DNA of 12,735 bases, taken from positions 1 through 12,735 of the forward strand of contig DAON01000005.1 in the NCBI GenBank assembly GCA_002501885.1. The letters are read 5' to 3'. Source of the stretch: Euryarchaeota archaeon UBA220. GTDB taxonomy: Archaea; Thermoplasmatota; Poseidoniia; Poseidoniales; Thalassarchaeaceae. Of the stretch, positions 6,220-12,735 are shown piece after piece. The notes beneath the pieces were generated by a model that was not told the origin of the DNA, ran no database searches, and saw nothing but the letters and a program-made list of their open reading frames with translations. Numbering within the stretch: the first letter of the stretch is position 1; every line of letters begins with the position of its first letter. Made by a program: the position numbers and the translations under genes.

Positions 6220-8480
6220 GCGTTTACAATCAATCTCTTGCGAATTCCGTTCCACCCTGAGATACTAGCACTAATTGTAGTACCTCGTCCCTTGGACATT
6301 GAACTGCTATCTGCTCCCGATGCAAATCTGACTTCGACTTCGCCCACCTCGGGGACTTCGCCGATTACTGTCAATCCTCCGCGGTATGCATCTTCTATTC
6401 CTATGCCGAATGTACGCTCTGGGTCTGAATTAGGTTTGAACTCAAACTGGAATGTCTTGCCCTCGAGAGAGTCAGCGAGATTTCTCTGATCGGTAAGCAT
6501 CCTTGCTTCGGAGAAAGCAGCAGCTATAGAAGACATGCTGGAAAGTTCTGAGGATGATTCGGTGACTTCTTGAGAGGTTGGTTGTGGCGTAGTTACGGAT
6601 TCTCTGCTGACTGGAGGTGTAGCAACTGACGAGCGGCGCCTAGTTCCGACAGTGACTCGTTCTGGAACCGATACTCTAGTTTCGACATCGACCTTAGTAC
6701 TCTCATACCACTCATCGGGATCTTCATATTCTGGAATCTCTACCTCAGTATCGACCTCTACTCTATCCGGTACCTCGACACTATACTCCTCATGCCAATC
6801 ATCATGACTGGAGTATTCTGTCTCAGCGGTTGCACTTTCTAAGGGCTCGGGAGTTTCTTGCATTCTGGACGCAGCGGCGGCCCCGGCAACAGTTCCTACT
6901 ACCGCGGCTCCGGCTGCGGCAGCAGCAGTTCTCTCAGCCAATCTAGAGGTCACTTCAATCTGCATTTTGTCAGCATTAGCCTTCCATAGTTTCTCAGCGG
7001 GAGATCTTAGGAAGAATGGAAGGTTTTCTATCTGAGTTTTTGCCTCTGCATCAGCGATTGCCCTAGCCTCTTCGACTGTGATTCTGCCCTCCATGACCTC
7101 CTTCTCGAATGCGGCAACCTTGGAGAGCATGCTCTCAGAGAAATTGTCGAATTCGTTCGAACCGCCATCCTCAATCTCGAAATCCTCACTGTGGTGTAAG
7201 GTGAATCCTCCATCGGAGAAGACGCGGATGCTCCATCGACCTGCTGATTGCGCAGGGAATGATGCGTTGTTCACATCAATATCGCGTAACCAGTGCCATC
7301 TCTGATGTTGAGCTCCATGATCATTGTCGGCCGCACCTGCTGGATAGATGCCAACCCAAGCATCGTTGCTGCTTGGACGATTGCTGATTCTGAAACGGAC
7401 GGGTTTACCAGCTACCGCCTCCAAAATCTCAATCGTTTTGCTCGAAGTTGTTGCAGGTGAAGTTTCTGGTGAAAGCTCGTAGACTGCGGGTCCGCTCCAT
7501 CGTTCATCAACGTCGTTCCACGTTCCGGGGGCCTGGTAGCCGAGGTGCACTCTGTTTTCCCACCCTCCGGCGTTGTTCGGCTCGCCACGGTGCCAATTGG
7601 TGTAAGTCCAAGGCCGGCCGTCAGACCAGTGCCAGTGGTCCGCTCCAGGACCGTTTCCACTACCTGTCCTGATTCCGCCTATCCATACGGCATTACCGCC
7701 GGCGATTCTAGTAACCTGTTCGTTGTCCTCCGCACTAGTGATGGAAGCTAGATTGCCTCCGCTCGCCCTAGCATATTCGTTGTGCTCAGTCCATGTCAGT
7801 TTCTCTGGTGCAAACACAAAATTACGAACACTGTCTGAAGAATACTCATCCAAGGTTGTTATTTCTGGGTCCGAGTCAATTGCTTGGGGAGATGATGGAG
7901 TGACCGTAATCTTGCCTACGCCTACCCACCTTCGCATACCAGTGGGTAGAGAATTGTCCGATTTAGGGCGGGCCCAGCCGCCTCTGTACCAGTCGTTGCT
8001 TCCATTCTGCTCTCTATCGTCTAGGCTCCAAGATGGTGCTCCTCCACTATTTGCGTTGTAGAAGTATAGCCTTGCACCGGAAGAATTCTCGTACCAAGTC
8101 TGGCCATTTATCTTGGTGTCTTGAGCATGATAAATCCCGTTATACTGTCCATTCGGGTGATCTCTAATCTCAACTGATGAACCCTCTGAAACAGCCTCTG
8201 ACGGACTTCCATCGAAAAGCACCAGAATCTCTTCTAAATCCAGGTTGCCATCAGCATTAGCGTCCACTGCGGAAAATATTGCAGATAGGATAGAATCCGG
8301 AGCCTGTTGGCCGGTTATAGACTGCAAAGCAGACCTGAATTCATTAGAATCAATGGAGCCGTCGCCATCAAGATCGTACTTAGTGAACAATGACTCCGCT
8401 GTGATTCCTCTCTTGCGTAGAAGCTCTTTGAGATTCTTGATTGCTACTGCCTCTACGGCACCGCGTGCACGCGACTGCAT
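6213..8480 (-). CDS. Large modular protein: paired EF-hands, C-type lectin domain, Ig-like SKICH-type domain, Ala-rich segment
   Basis: The 755 residues read as follows. An EF-hand pair has complete canonical loops, DLDGDGSIDSNE (36-47) and DANADGNLDLEE (73-84). An aromatic NG/Y/W-rich domain follows (about 103-190, with GARLYFYN and DWYRGGW). A C-type lectin domain (about 221-336) has AVWIGG (264-269), EPNN (300-303) and WND (321-323), the Ca2+/sugar motifs of mannose-type lectins. Next is a beta domain with NDAWVGIYPAG (372-382), then a helical region (445-515) and an Ala/Gly stretch (519-537) that could be a membrane helix. An acidic Val/Glu/Pro-rich linker (555-615), a Ser/Thr-rich stretch and a C-terminal beta domain (672-755) complete it. 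There is no signal peptide and not one cysteine. The ATG is the only start codon after an in-frame TGA 51 nt upstream. Function is unknown; calcium-dependent glycan binding is inferred from the motifs. Confidence 0.85.
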   Translation of the reverse strand: MQSRARGAVEAVAIKNLKELLRKRGITAESLFTKYDLDGDGSIDSNEFRSALQSITGQQAPDSILSAIFSAVDANADGNLDLEEILVLFDGSPSEAVSEGSSVEIRDHPNGQYNGIYHAQDTKINGQTWYENSSGARLYFYNANSGGAPSWSLDDREQNGSNDWYRGGWARPKSDNSLPTGMRRWVGVGKITVTPSSPQAIDSDPEITTLDEYSSDSVRNFVFAPEKLTWTEHNEYARASGGNLASITSAEDNEQVTRIAGGNAVWIGGIRTGSGNGPGADHWHWSDGRPWTYTNWHRGEPNNAGGWENRVHLGYQAPGTWNDVDERWSGPAVYELSPETSPATTSSKTIEILEAVAGKPVRFRISNRPSSNDAWVGIYPAGAADNDHGAQHQRWHWLRDIDVNNASFPAQSAGRWSIRVFSDGGFTLHHSEDFEIEDGGSNEFDNFSESMLSKVAAFEKEVMEGRITVEEARAIADAEAKTQIENLPFFLRSPAEKLWKANADKMQIEVTSRLAERTAAAAAGAAVVGTVAGAAAASRMQETPEPLESATAETEYSSHDDWHEEYSVEVPDRVEVDTEVEIPEYEDPDEWYESTKVDVETRVSVPERVTVGTRRRSSVATPPVSRESVTTPQPTSQEVTESSSELSSMSSIAAAFSEARMLTDQRNLADSLEGKTFQFEFKPNSDPERTFGIGIEDAYRGGLTVIGEVPEVGEVEVRFASGADSSSMSKGRGTTISASISGWNGIRKRLIVNAQ

Positions 8481-8507
8481 GGTCTTTGAGAATGGGCAAG
8501 GGCAATG

Positions 8508-8515
8508 AGTATTTT
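8508..8515 (-). promoter_or_regulatory. Candidate TATA box of the EF-hand/lectin gene
   Basis: AAAATACT on the minus strand is centred about 31 nt before the ATG at 8480, in the 61-bp gap after gcvT. It is AT-rich against a roughly 50 % GC background, and no Shine-Dalgarno sequence is present. A short-leader or leaderless archaeal promoter fits, but the box is not a perfect consensus. Confidence 0.35.
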
Positions 8516-8541
8516 CCCGGCTAACTCAGTATTCGGGGTCA

Positions 8542-9690
8542 CTAAATGAATGGAGGACGCATTACTAATGCTCTTACTCTTCTCCTAGGACTTGCTTGTA
8601 TCCAGACTTCGTTACCTAGACTTACTCCTCTGAGATATGCCATTGCGATTCCCGTTCTCTGCTTGCTAGGAGATGGCGCTCCACTCGTCACTCTTCCAAC
8701 AACATCTGCATCGTCATCATCTGAAGATAGTACAACATGACCAGGGCGGGGCGCAGGCCCTCTCTCAAGACACTCCAAACCATGCCACCTGTCGCCAAAG
8801 TCAATTGAATTCGATACTCGACTCTTGCCGATGAAATCGTGTTCTAAATCTAGTCCAAAAGGTACTGCAGTCTCAGCGGTGTCTCTAGTAAGGAAATCCT
8901 CGGGCAATGGCTCTTCTGCAAAATCTCCTAATCCAGGCCACAGAAAGTCTTGGCCGGAAAGCAGGTATCCCTTCTCTAAACGCAGGGTATCACGGGCGCC
9001 CAATCCCACTGGAACTAATCTATGGCCACCTCCAGCTTCGAGTAGTGCATTCCACAGAATAGGAGCCTGTTGATCATTGACGAATATCTCGTATCCTCTC
9101 TCGCCTGTGTAGCCAGTTCCTTGGATCCAGCCCGAGATGCCTAGATCATTATCGATAATCTCCTGGCATGCGAATCTACCAACGGAATTACCCTCGCCAA
9201 TTGCCTTTGCGAGAATGTCTGGCGATGCAGGGCCTTGCAAGGCAAGTATGCTTGTACTATCTGAGAGATTGTCGATGGTGATTGAGCCATCCTCGGGAAG
9301 CAATGAAGTAAACCAATCCAGCATCACTGGAACCATAGAGGCATTTGGAACTCCGAGGACTTCAGTGTCTGATTTCACAGCGAATATCATGTCATCGATT
9401 ATGTGGCCGTTGTGATCGAGAAAATGAGTATAGCCACACCTTCCATTTGAGAAGTTCATAAACTCCTGAGTTGCAATACTACTCAGCCATGAACGAACTC
9501 CTTCGCCACAGAATCGGAAGAAGCCCATGTGAGAGACATCAAACAAGCCGGCGGATTCACGGGTTGCGAGATGCTCTTCCTGAATTGACGAATACCATAT
9601 CGGTAACTCAAAGCCATGGAAGTCTACCATCTTGGCTCCACCTTCGATATGGCATTGGTACAGCGCCGTCCTGCTCGGCTCTCCGTGCAT
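8542..9690 (-). CDS. gcvT: Glycine cleavage system aminomethyltransferase (T-protein)
   Basis: GcvT releases ammonia from aminomethyl-lipoyl GcvH and transfers the carbon to tetrahydrofolate, giving 5,10-methylene-THF. The 382 residues carry LFDVSHMG (49-56), the Asp pair in GHIIDDMIF (95-103) where the catalytic aspartate lies, VPNASM (114-119), GTGYTGERGYEIF (191-203), GLGARDTLRLEKGY (229-242), GRVTSGAPSPS (332-342) and IAMAYL (348-353). Between GQDF (246-249) and DFIG (285-288) the spacing is about 13 residues longer than in E. coli GcvT, and the usual E..PLEA segment is replaced by a Pro/Glu/Asp-rich loop. It is not next to gcvPA/gcvPB but has the same orientation about 3.3 kb away. The ATG has no Shine-Dalgarno sequence. 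A DMSP demethylase or other GcvT paralogue is less likely given the motif set. Confidence 0.93.
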   Translation of the reverse strand: MHGEPSRTALYQCHIEGGAKMVDFHGFELPIWYSSIQEEHLATRESAGLFDVSHMGFFRFCGEGVRSWLSSIATQEFMNFSNGRCGYTHFLDHNGHIIDDMIFAVKSDTEVLGVPNASMVPVMLDWFTSLLPEDGSITIDNLSDSTSILALQGPASPDILAKAIGEGNSVGRFACQEIIDNDLGISGWIQGTGYTGERGYEIFVNDQQAPILWNALLEAGGGHRLVPVGLGARDTLRLEKGYLLSGQDFLWPGLGDFAEEPLPEDFLTRDTAETAVPFGLDLEHDFIGKSRVSNSIDFGDRWHGLECLERGPAPRPGHVVLSSDDDDADVVGRVTSGAPSPSKQRTGIAMAYLRGVSLGNEVWIQASPRRRVRALVMRPPFI

Positions 9691-9696
9691 GGCCTG

Positions 9697-9710
9697 TGCA
9701 TCATGATGCA
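9697..9710. promoter_or_regulatory. 14-bp perfect palindrome in the gcvT / tfb divergent region
   Basis: TGCATCATGATGCA equals its own reverse complement. It lies 6 bp upstream of the gcvT ATG (9690) and about 60 bp upstream of the first ATG of tfb, in the only non-coding DNA between the two divergent genes. Position and symmetry fit a binding site for a dimeric regulator of gcvT. Chance is not excluded. Confidence 0.4.
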
Positions 9711-9769
9711 GTGCAAGAAGTTACGGGAAGAGAATACAGAGTTTTGAGAATTCAGGAGCAGTGATTTGT

Positions 9770-10846
9770 ATGAGCAAGGACGCCAAAGATTTAAATAAGA
9801 TTGACACTACTATACAACTACAGGTTGACAAGATGGAACGAGACACTGCTAAGCAGGCCAGTAGGGCTGAGAGTAATTCGAAGAAGCGAACCAGCACTTC
9901 GCAATTCAATCCAGCAATGAGGCCCTCTAGAGGACGAGGTACTGATTCCGTGGCTGGCCCGTGCAAGGTTTGTGGATCAAGGTCATGGGATACCGATGAC
10001 ATACGAGGGGAGACGATTTGTTCGGAGTGCGGTTTTGTCGCAGCCGAGAATATGATTGACCCTGGTGCAGAGTGGATTAACCACTCAGATGGAGATGACA
10101 GGAGCCGCGTTGGAGCGCCTTCGACTCTGACTCTATCAGACAAGGGGCTGTCCTCAGAGATTCAGAGGCGTGACCTGACTGCCGGTGCTGCCAAGCGCCA
10201 CGGGATGAGCAGTAAGGGGCTAAGAGAATGGAGAAGGAGGCAGCGCATAGACCAGCGCAGCAAGACTAGAGATAGCCGCAGCCGAAATCTTGCCAAGGCT
10301 ATGCAATTCATCCGCGACCGTGGCGATCTGCCACCTCAGATTGAGCAAGAAGCGGCTTCGCTCTACCGGCATGCCGTTCAGCGTGGCCTAGTTACTGGCA
10401 GAAGCATAAGAGGAGTATCGGCCGCTTGCGTTTACATCGCGGCTCGTGAAGCCAAGATACCTCGGCGTATCGAAGATATTGCCGAAGCCTTCGATATGAC
10501 AAAAACTGTCGAAGAGAAAGAGCTCAAGAGAACCATTAGGCTAGTTGCCAGAACCTTAGGCACACACCACATTACTGGGCCTGAAGAGTACTTCGAGAAG
10601 TTTCACTCTGACCTAGGGTTGCCTCCACATGTCCTTGGGGAGGTTCGAGAACTTTGGAGCTCGGTCAAAAACAACCTGGCATGGCAAGGCAAGAAACCAT
10701 CAGGGATTGCTGGTGTAATTATCTACAAGGCATCTCAGGAGAGCTCATCGCCCAGAACTCAGAGCGAGGTCTGCAAGGTTTCTGGAATTAGTGAGGTCAC
10801 ACTTAGAGGTCTTCTAAAGATCCTGGCTCAACTACTTCCTGAGTAG
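9770..10846 (+). CDS. tfb: Transcription initiation factor B (TFB/TFIIB)
   Basis: TFB binds TBP-TATA-BRE and recruits archaeal RNA polymerase. From the ATG at 9770 it is 358 residues. A zinc ribbon has CxxC...CxxC at residues 65, 68, 84 and 87 (CKVCG, CSECG). It is followed by the B-reader/linker DPGAEWINHSDGDDRSRVGAP (97-117, inclusive approximate positions) and by two cyclin-like repeats (about 170-262 and 265-358), including GRSIRGVSAACVYIAARE and KKPSGIAGVIIYKAS. The roughly 60 residues before the ribbon are Lys/Arg/Ser/Thr-rich and longer than in most TFBs. Three starts compete: GTG 9761, ATG 9770 (AGGAG 11 nt upstream) and ATG 9833, which would give 337 residues and has a good TATA box upstream. 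The gene is divergent from gcvT. Confidence 0.95.
   Translation: MSKDAKDLNKIDTTIQLQVDKMERDTAKQASRAESNSKKRTSTSQFNPAMRPSRGRGTDSVAGPCKVCGSRSWDTDDIRGETICSECGFVAAENMIDPGAEWINHSDGDDRSRVGAPSTLTLSDKGLSSEIQRRDLTAGAAKRHGMSSKGLREWRRRQRIDQRSKTRDSRSRNLAKAMQFIRDRGDLPPQIEQEAASLYRHAVQRGLVTGRSIRGVSAACVYIAAREAKIPRRIEDIAEAFDMTKTVEEKELKRTIRLVARTLGTHHITGPEEYFEKFHSDLGLPPHVLGEVRELWSSVKNNLAWQGKKPSGIAGVIIYKASQESSSPRTQSEVCKVSGISEVTLRGLLKILAQLLPE
9790..9797 (+). promoter_or_regulatory. Near-consensus archaeal TATA box at the start of tfb
   Basis: TTTAAATA is preceded by a purine-rich CCAAAGA resembling a BRE. A start site about 25 nt downstream (near 9820) would give a 10-15 nt leader before the ATG at 9833. If it is real, translation begins at 9833 rather than 9770, or there are two tfb transcripts. 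The bases also read as codons of the longer form, so this is uncertain. Confidence 0.4.
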
Positions 10847-10880
10847 GCATCCTTGAAAACTCGGGCTAGGCTGTACAATC

Positions 10881-11048
10881 ATGCCTGACCCTCTAATCGC
10901 TGAGGAACTCGTGGCTGGCCTAGCAGATGAGGTCGATCGGCATCTAGAAAACAAACCTTGGTGGAACTATGTCAAGGCGATTTTATTCTACGGGCCTGCT
11001 GTATTGATTGCAATCTATCTATCTGGATTCTTTCTTGGCATATTCTAG
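10881..11048 (+). CDS. Small single-pass membrane protein (55 aa), unrecognised
   Basis: An ATG at 10881 opens a 55-codon frame ending in TAG at 11046-11048. The product has an acidic amphipathic N-terminus (MPDPLIAEELVAGLADEVDR), a short polar/Trp-rich stretch (HLENKPWWNYVK) and one clear hydrophobic helix (about 33-55, ILFYGPAVLIAIYLSGFF) that runs to the C-terminus. It sits 34 bp after tfb and 38 bp before the SSS symporter, on the same strand, and fills most of that gap. Small membrane partners next to SSS transporters are known in bacteria (YhdT with PanF, YjcH with ActP, DUF4212 proteins), so a transporter accessory role is possible. That is inferred from position; I see no sequence match to those families. 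Confidence 0.65.
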   Translation: MPDPLIAEELVAGLADEVDRHLENKPWWNYVKAILFYGPAVLIAIYLSGFFLGIF

Positions 11049-11054
11049 AGAAAC

Positions 11055-11064
11055 GATAGATAAT
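11055..11064 (+). promoter_or_regulatory. Candidate TATA box of the SSS symporter gene
   Basis: GATAGATAAT is centred about 27 nt before the ATG at 11087, the distance expected for a leaderless archaeal transcript. There is no Shine-Dalgarno sequence before the ATG. This allows the symporter its own promoter separate from tfb. Confidence 0.4.
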
Positions 11065-11086
11065 CGCCACCTCCTCCTGTTCACTC

Positions 11087-12703
11087 ATGACTTCGGCATG
11101 GTTGGCCGTAGGGACTTATTGCGTCCTCATGATATTGTTCGCTATTTGGGCTAGAAGAGATGTTGGACGAGATGATGAGTCCTACTATCTGGCGGGACGC
11201 AGTCTAGCTGGACCGATACTGCTAGCCACAATGGCAGCAACTAACTTCAGTGCGTTCACAGTATATGGTGCAAGCGGAGCAGCCTACAGAATTGGTCTTT
11301 CATTCTTGCCGATTATGGCATTTGGGACTGGTTTCATGGCTGTATCAATGTATGCACTTGGTAAGCGTGCGCGGGCACTTTCCGTTAAGCACGGAGCGAT
11401 GACTGCTCCCGAGATGGTATTCGGTCAGACTGGTTCCAAGCAGGCTCAGAAGACAATGGCTACAGTTCTAGTAATCGCTACAATACCCTATCTAGCCCTA
11501 CAACCTAGGGCAGCAGGAATTGTCGTTTCGGCCTTATTTGGAGGCCCAGAGTGGGTTGGAGCAGTCTTGGTTACAATTCTGGTAGTTGCGTACACACTGA
11601 CTGGCGGATTGAAGGCCGTAGTAAGGACAGATTTGGCTCAAGGCCTGATTGCGCTGATTCTGCTATGGGTTGGATTAATCTTGGTTGTCAACGATTCGGG
11701 AGGATTGGAGACCGCGATGGATAGTCTGGCTGCTTCAGAGCCTGCTCTTCTAGGACGAGAAGGATTCTACACCTTGTTGATTTGGTCATGCACCCTTTTG
11801 CTCTGGTTCTTTGCAGACCCTATGTTTCCTCAATTGTATCAGAGACTATGTGCGGCTGAGAGTGATACAGATATTGGATTCATGGCTAAGGCGTATCCGG
11901 CTATTGCTTGGTTAGCTTTCCTACCGCCAATTCTAATTGGGGCTCTTGGTCACTTGGACTTCTCCGACTTAGACCGTGCTGGCTCTGACAACATTCTGCC
12001 AATGCAGATTATCGAGTCAGGAGGAGCTTGGTTTGGTGGATTAATCTTGGTGGCCGGATTAGCCGCATTGATGTCAACTATGGATTCACAGCTTCTGGCT
12101 ACTGGCTCTCTTGTGACTAGAGACTTGCTCGATACCGATGATTCCGGGCAAAGCCGAAGAGATATGGTAATCGTCGCTTTGGCAGTCTTGGGCCTTGTTC
12201 TTTCATTGTGGTCGAATCTCTCCATTCTTGATCTTGGACTTCTAGCCTTCTCAATGTACGCTGTACTATTCCCTTCGGTTTACTTGGCAGCATATTTCGA
12301 GGGATTAGATGGAAGGGCAGTAATCGCCTCGATTCTTTCTGGTGAAGTCATGGTACTTCTGGCCTTAGAGTATCCTGCATTCTACTCTGGTTGGTGGGTA
12401 GAGCCAGTTGGTCCAGCAATGCCCACAGTAGTAGTTCCTTCATTGATAGTCGCAATTGTGGTACTTGTTGTAGTAAATCATGTACTCTCAAATCGCTCAC
12501 TATCTGAGGTATTTTTCTCGGTATTGCCTGACAAAAGCAGAACTATCCCGGCCCTTGGTCTGCTGGCAGTTTTCCTGCTCGCTCATGACTATTGGTGGTG
12601 GGAAGAGAATGCAACATGGTTGCTCGGGATGCCAGTATGGATCTGGTGGGCTGCTGCACTATCGGCTGTGCAGACTGGAATAATGTCAATGATGGCTGAA
12701 TAA
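11087..12703 (+). CDS. Sodium:solute symporter (SSS family), substrate unknown
   Basis: The product is a 538-residue polytopic inner-membrane transporter with about 13 hydrophobic helices. Family signatures are SYYLAGRSLAGP (32-43), AATNFSAFTVYGASGAAYRIG (50-70, with the unwound first core helix), GGLKAVVRTDLAQG (173-186), the conserved DPMFPQLYQRL region (244-254) and LAALMSTMDSQLL (325-337). In the last motif Ser330/Thr331 align with the Na2-site Ser/Thr pair of PutP. The residue aligning with PutP Asp55 is Asn53, so proline is not an obvious substrate. The GASGAAYRIG stretch looks more like the pantothenate/PanF branch, but I would not name a substrate. The C-terminus is unusually Trp-rich (HDYWWWEENATWLLG, VWIWWAA). 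A small membrane protein gene precedes it, and the TAA stop directly abuts a tRNA on the opposite strand. Confidence 0.92.
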   Translation: MTSAWLAVGTYCVLMILFAIWARRDVGRDDESYYLAGRSLAGPILLATMAATNFSAFTVYGASGAAYRIGLSFLPIMAFGTGFMAVSMYALGKRARALSVKHGAMTAPEMVFGQTGSKQAQKTMATVLVIATIPYLALQPRAAGIVVSALFGGPEWVGAVLVTILVVAYTLTGGLKAVVRTDLAQGLIALILLWVGLILVVNDSGGLETAMDSLAASEPALLGREGFYTLLIWSCTLLLWFFADPMFPQLYQRLCAAESDTDIGFMAKAYPAIAWLAFLPPILIGALGHLDFSDLDRAGSDNILPMQIIESGGAWFGGLILVAGLAALMSTMDSQLLATGSLVTRDLLDTDDSGQSRRDMVIVALAVLGLVLSLWSNLSILDLGLLAFSMYAVLFPSVYLAAYFEGLDGRAVIASILSGEVMVLLALEYPAFYSGWWVEPVGPAMPTVVVPSLIVAIVVLVVVNHVLSNRSLSEVFFSVLPDKSRTIPALGLLAVFLLAHDYWWWEENATWLLGMPVWIWWAAALSAVQTGIMSMMAE

Positions 12704-12735
12704 TGGTGGACGCTGGGGGATTTGAACCCCCGGCC
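12704..12735 (-). tRNA. tRNA, 3' part only (cut by window edge)
   Basis: Read on the minus strand: GGCC of the variable region, T-stem GGGGG, T-loop TTCAAAT, T-stem CCCCC, 3' acceptor strand AGCGTCC, discriminator A and an encoded CCA. The T-stem pairs perfectly. The anticodon is outside the window, so the amino acid is not determined. Its CCA end touches the stop codon of the convergent symporter gene with no spacer. Confidence 0.88.

Noticed and set aside
5374..8480. Defence or toxin-antitoxin system around the SDR-like and lectin genes
   Set aside because: There is no nuclease, TIR, NTPase or known toxin motif, and the two genes are convergent rather than co-transcribed.
8542..9690. DMSP demethylase (DmdA) instead of GcvT
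   Set aside because: DmdA is a GcvT homologue found in marine organisms, but the motifs here (GYTGERGYEIF, GARDTLRLEKGY, SGAPSPS) and the presence of gcvPA/gcvPB nearby fit a true T-protein better.
9721..10143. 140-codon minus-strand frame opposite tfb
   Set aside because: It is antisense to the well-conserved zinc ribbon region of tfb; its constraint is explained by tfb and no motif is visible.
12704..12735. Attachment-site repeat from an integrated element at the tRNA
   Set aside because: No second copy of the tRNA 3' sequence and no integrase gene is present in the window.

Overview
The window reads as ordinary, densely coded archaeal chromosome. The archaeal markers are transcription factor B with its zinc ribbon and cyclin repeats, a GMP synthetase ATPase subunit without the glutaminase half, a two-subunit glycine decarboxylase, an archaeal-type PurE, AT-rich TATA-like boxes about 27-31 nt upstream of start codons, and a tRNA with an encoded CCA. 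GC is near 50 % and several modular eukaryote-like domains (EF-hand, C-type lectin) are present. My best guess is a planktonic marine euryarchaeon of the Poseidoniales / Marine Group II-III type. That placement is inference from gene content, not a phylogeny.

Layout, left to right. Positions 1-27 are the 5' end of a minus-strand tRNA cut by the window edge. Positions 68-5252 hold a minus-strand run transcribed right to left: gcvPA, gcvPB, an unrecognised four-helix membrane protein, purE and guaAB. gcvPA/gcvPB overlap by 4 bp and purE/guaAB are 4 bp apart; both downstream genes have a Shine-Dalgarno-like element 4 nt before a non-ATG start. Divergent from gcvPA is a degenerate extended-SDR gene (5374-6219), separated by a 121-bp region with an 8-bp-arm inverted repeat. 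Its 3' end overlaps a minus-strand gene (6213-8480) for a 755-residue cysteine-free protein with two EF-hands and a C-type lectin domain. Upstream of that lies gcvT (8542-9690, minus). Divergent from gcvT is tfb (plus), followed by a 55-codon single-helix membrane protein gene (10881-11048) and an SSS-family sodium:solute symporter (11087-12703). The symporter stop codon directly abuts the 3' end of a second, truncated minus-strand tRNA (12704-12735).

How they work together: GcvPA/GcvPB and GcvT are three of the four glycine-cleavage polypeptide types (GcvH and the lipoamide dehydrogenase are not here). They convert glycine to CO2, NH3 and 5,10-methylene-tetrahydrofolate. PurE and GuaAB belong to purine synthesis, which uses both glycine and folate one-carbon units, so the left half is a plausible glycine / one-carbon / purine neighbourhood. 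The right half is a mix of transcription, transport and a probable calcium/sugar-binding protein. No mobile element, CRISPR array, rRNA or recognisable defence system was seen, and no gene-free stretch exceeds 300 bp. The most unusual items are the cysteine-free EF-hand/lectin protein, the SDR without its nucleotide-binding glycines or Tyr/Lys pair, the PurE active-site His-to-Ala change, and the small membrane protein paired with the symporter.
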